DNA from: an uncultured Moraxellaceae bacterium
GTDB taxonomy: Bacteria; Pseudomonadota; Gammaproteobacteria; Pseudomonadales; Moraxellaceae
Assembly (NCBI GenBank): GCA_937952925.1
Contig: CALFYA010000407.1
Coordinates: 1-5,644 of the forward strand
Reading direction: 5' to 3'
Length of the DNA stretch: 5,644 nucleotides
How positions within the stretch are numbered: the stretch's first letter is position 1; every line of letters starts with the position of its first letter. Made by a program: the position numbers and the translations under genes. The notes under the pieces were generated by a model, which did no database searches, had not been told where the DNA came from, and saw nothing but the letters and a program-made list of their open reading frames with translations. Shown one piece after another: positions 4,588-5,644 of the stretch.

Positions 4588-5644
4588 ATGCAATCGATAC
4601 TCCAGCGGATACCTTGGCGTGATCAACTGTGGTTTAAATTCTTAGTTTTTATTTTCAAACGTTTTGAAGCCGATGAGTGCCGTGATAAAGCCGGTTCACT
4701 GACCTACACCACCATGCTGTCGATTGTGCCAATCCTGACGGTATTTTTGGTGATTGTTTCATCAATACCGGCGCTTGCCCCCGCTCGCGCTGAAATCCAG
4801 CAAACCATTTATCGGAATCTGTTGCCCAGCTCTAGTCTGCAAATCACTCAATACCTCAACGAATTTACCGACAAATCCACCAACCTCACCGTGATTGGGG
4901 TGCTGTTTTTGTTTGTCACGGCAGCCATGATGCTGTCGACCATTGAGCAAGCGTTTAACCATGTGTGGCGGGTCAAACGTCCGCGTGGCGGCGCAATGGG
5001 CTGGATGCGGTATTGGACGATCATCTCGTTGGGGCCGATTCTGCTCGGTGGGGCATTTGCCGCTTCTTCTGCACTCACTTCCATTGAAATCCTCAATCAA
5101 AATTTTGCAGGTTATTCGATTGATTGGGCGGTATGGCTCAAGCTGTTGTCGTTTGGTTTGACGATTGCCGGTTTTACCTTTTTGTATTGGCTGATCCCCA
5201 ATTGTAAAGTACCGGTCAAAGAAGCCACGATTGCTGGCGCGATTGCTGGTATTTTGTTTGAATTACTCAAATATACCTTTGGTGGCGTGATGGGCAACTT
5301 CACCAGTTACGATCAGGTGTATGGGGCGTTTGCGGCGCTGCCAATCTTAATTATGTGGATTTATTTGTCATGGAATCTGGTGCTGCTCGGCGTTGAGATC
5401 AGCTATGGGCTGACCGTGTTTCATTCAGCCGAGCATTTGCCGCGCCATCCGGTCTTGGCCATTTTGGATATTTTGCAGTTGTTTTATGAACGGCAAAAAA
5501 CCGGCGATGCGGTGATTGATGCCGAAGCGATGCAAATCCTTGGACGTGGTGAAGTGGAAAAATGGACAGAATATGCGGAGATTTTGCATGTCAATGAACT
5601 GATCAAAAAGACTGAGCAAGGCGATTATGTGCTATGTCGCAATC
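4588..5644 (+). CDS. YihY/BrkB (UPF0761) family inner-membrane protein, 3' end outside the window
   Basis: The frame encodes 352 residues from the ATG at 4588 and is still open at the window edge. GGGGGA at 4577-4582, five bases before the ATG, is a good ribosome binding site. About six membrane helices are predicted, near 40-62, 100-118, 142-165, 182-203, 214-235 and 247-275. Family signatures are GSLTYTTMLSIVPIL (36-50), IEQAFNHVWRVKRPR (119-133), LFELLKYTFGG (223-233) and YGAFAALPI (245-253). Proteins of this family were once labelled ribonuclease BN in error; no nuclease activity should be inferred, and the true function is unknown to me. Residues from about 285 on form a soluble, charged C-terminal region absent from the roughly 290-aa E. 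coli YihY but seen in longer homologues, probably a small helical or winged-helix domain. The gene is divergent from wrbA. Confidence 0.92.
   Translation, partial: MQSILQRIPWRDQLWFKFLVFIFKRFEADECRDKAGSLTYTTMLSIVPILTVFLVIVSSIPALAPARAEIQQTIYRNLLPSSSLQITQYLNEFTDKSTNLTVIGVLFLFVTAAMMLSTIEQAFNHVWRVKRPRGGAMGWMRYWTIISLGPILLGGAFAASSALTSIEILNQNFAGYSIDWAVWLKLLSFGLTIAGFTFLYWLIPNCKVPVKEATIAGAIAGILFELLKYTFGGVMGNFTSYDQVYGAFAALPILIMWIYLSWNLVLLGVEISYGLTVFHSAEHLPRHPVLAILDILQLFYERQKTGDAVIDAEAMQILGRGEVEKWTEYAEILHVNELIKKTEQGDYVLCRN

Overview
The window looks like ordinary chromosome from a gammaproteobacterium. The closest fit from memory is Moraxellaceae (Acinetobacter and relatives): the WrbA, small Amt, DUF3108 and entericidin-like proteins all have that flavour. 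No database search was possible, so this placement is an inference. There are no transposases, integrases, phage genes or CRISPR arrays, and base composition appears even across the window.

Left part (1-1365): the 3' end of a tRNA, probably tRNA-Leu, lies 44 bases upstream of a 291-aa DUF1853 protein of unknown function that carries nuclease-like acidic/lysine motifs. After a 240-base gap comes a 46-aa entericidin-type lipoprotein. It is followed by a palindrome flanked by A and T runs that could terminate transcription from both sides.

Middle (1377-3476): an ammonium transporter gene (amt) reads leftward and a secreted DUF3108 protein gene reads rightward from a shared 216-base control region. 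On the amt side this region contains a near-perfect NtrC-type dyad and a GG-N10-GC sigma-54 element with correct spacing. This is the best-supported regulatory signal in the window and fits nitrogen-limitation control of ammonium uptake. The true amt start is the ATG at 2570, not the longer TTG-initiated frame.

Right part (3451-5644): wrbA (FMN-dependent NAD(P)H:quinone oxidoreductase) and a four-helix DUF2069 membrane protein form a leftward two-gene operon joined by an ATGA stop/start overlap. The 3' end of the DUF2069 gene overlaps the 3' end of the DUF3108 gene tail to tail by 26 bases. Divergent from wrbA is a YihY/BrkB-family inner-membrane protein whose reading frame is still open at the window edge.

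I did not find a clearly novel system. The items most worth checking are the sigma-54/NtrC module at amt, the possible PD-(D/E)XK-like active site in the DUF1853 protein, an eight-G tract inside amt, the overlapping convergent 3' ends, and a repeated motif upstream of the entericidin-like gene.
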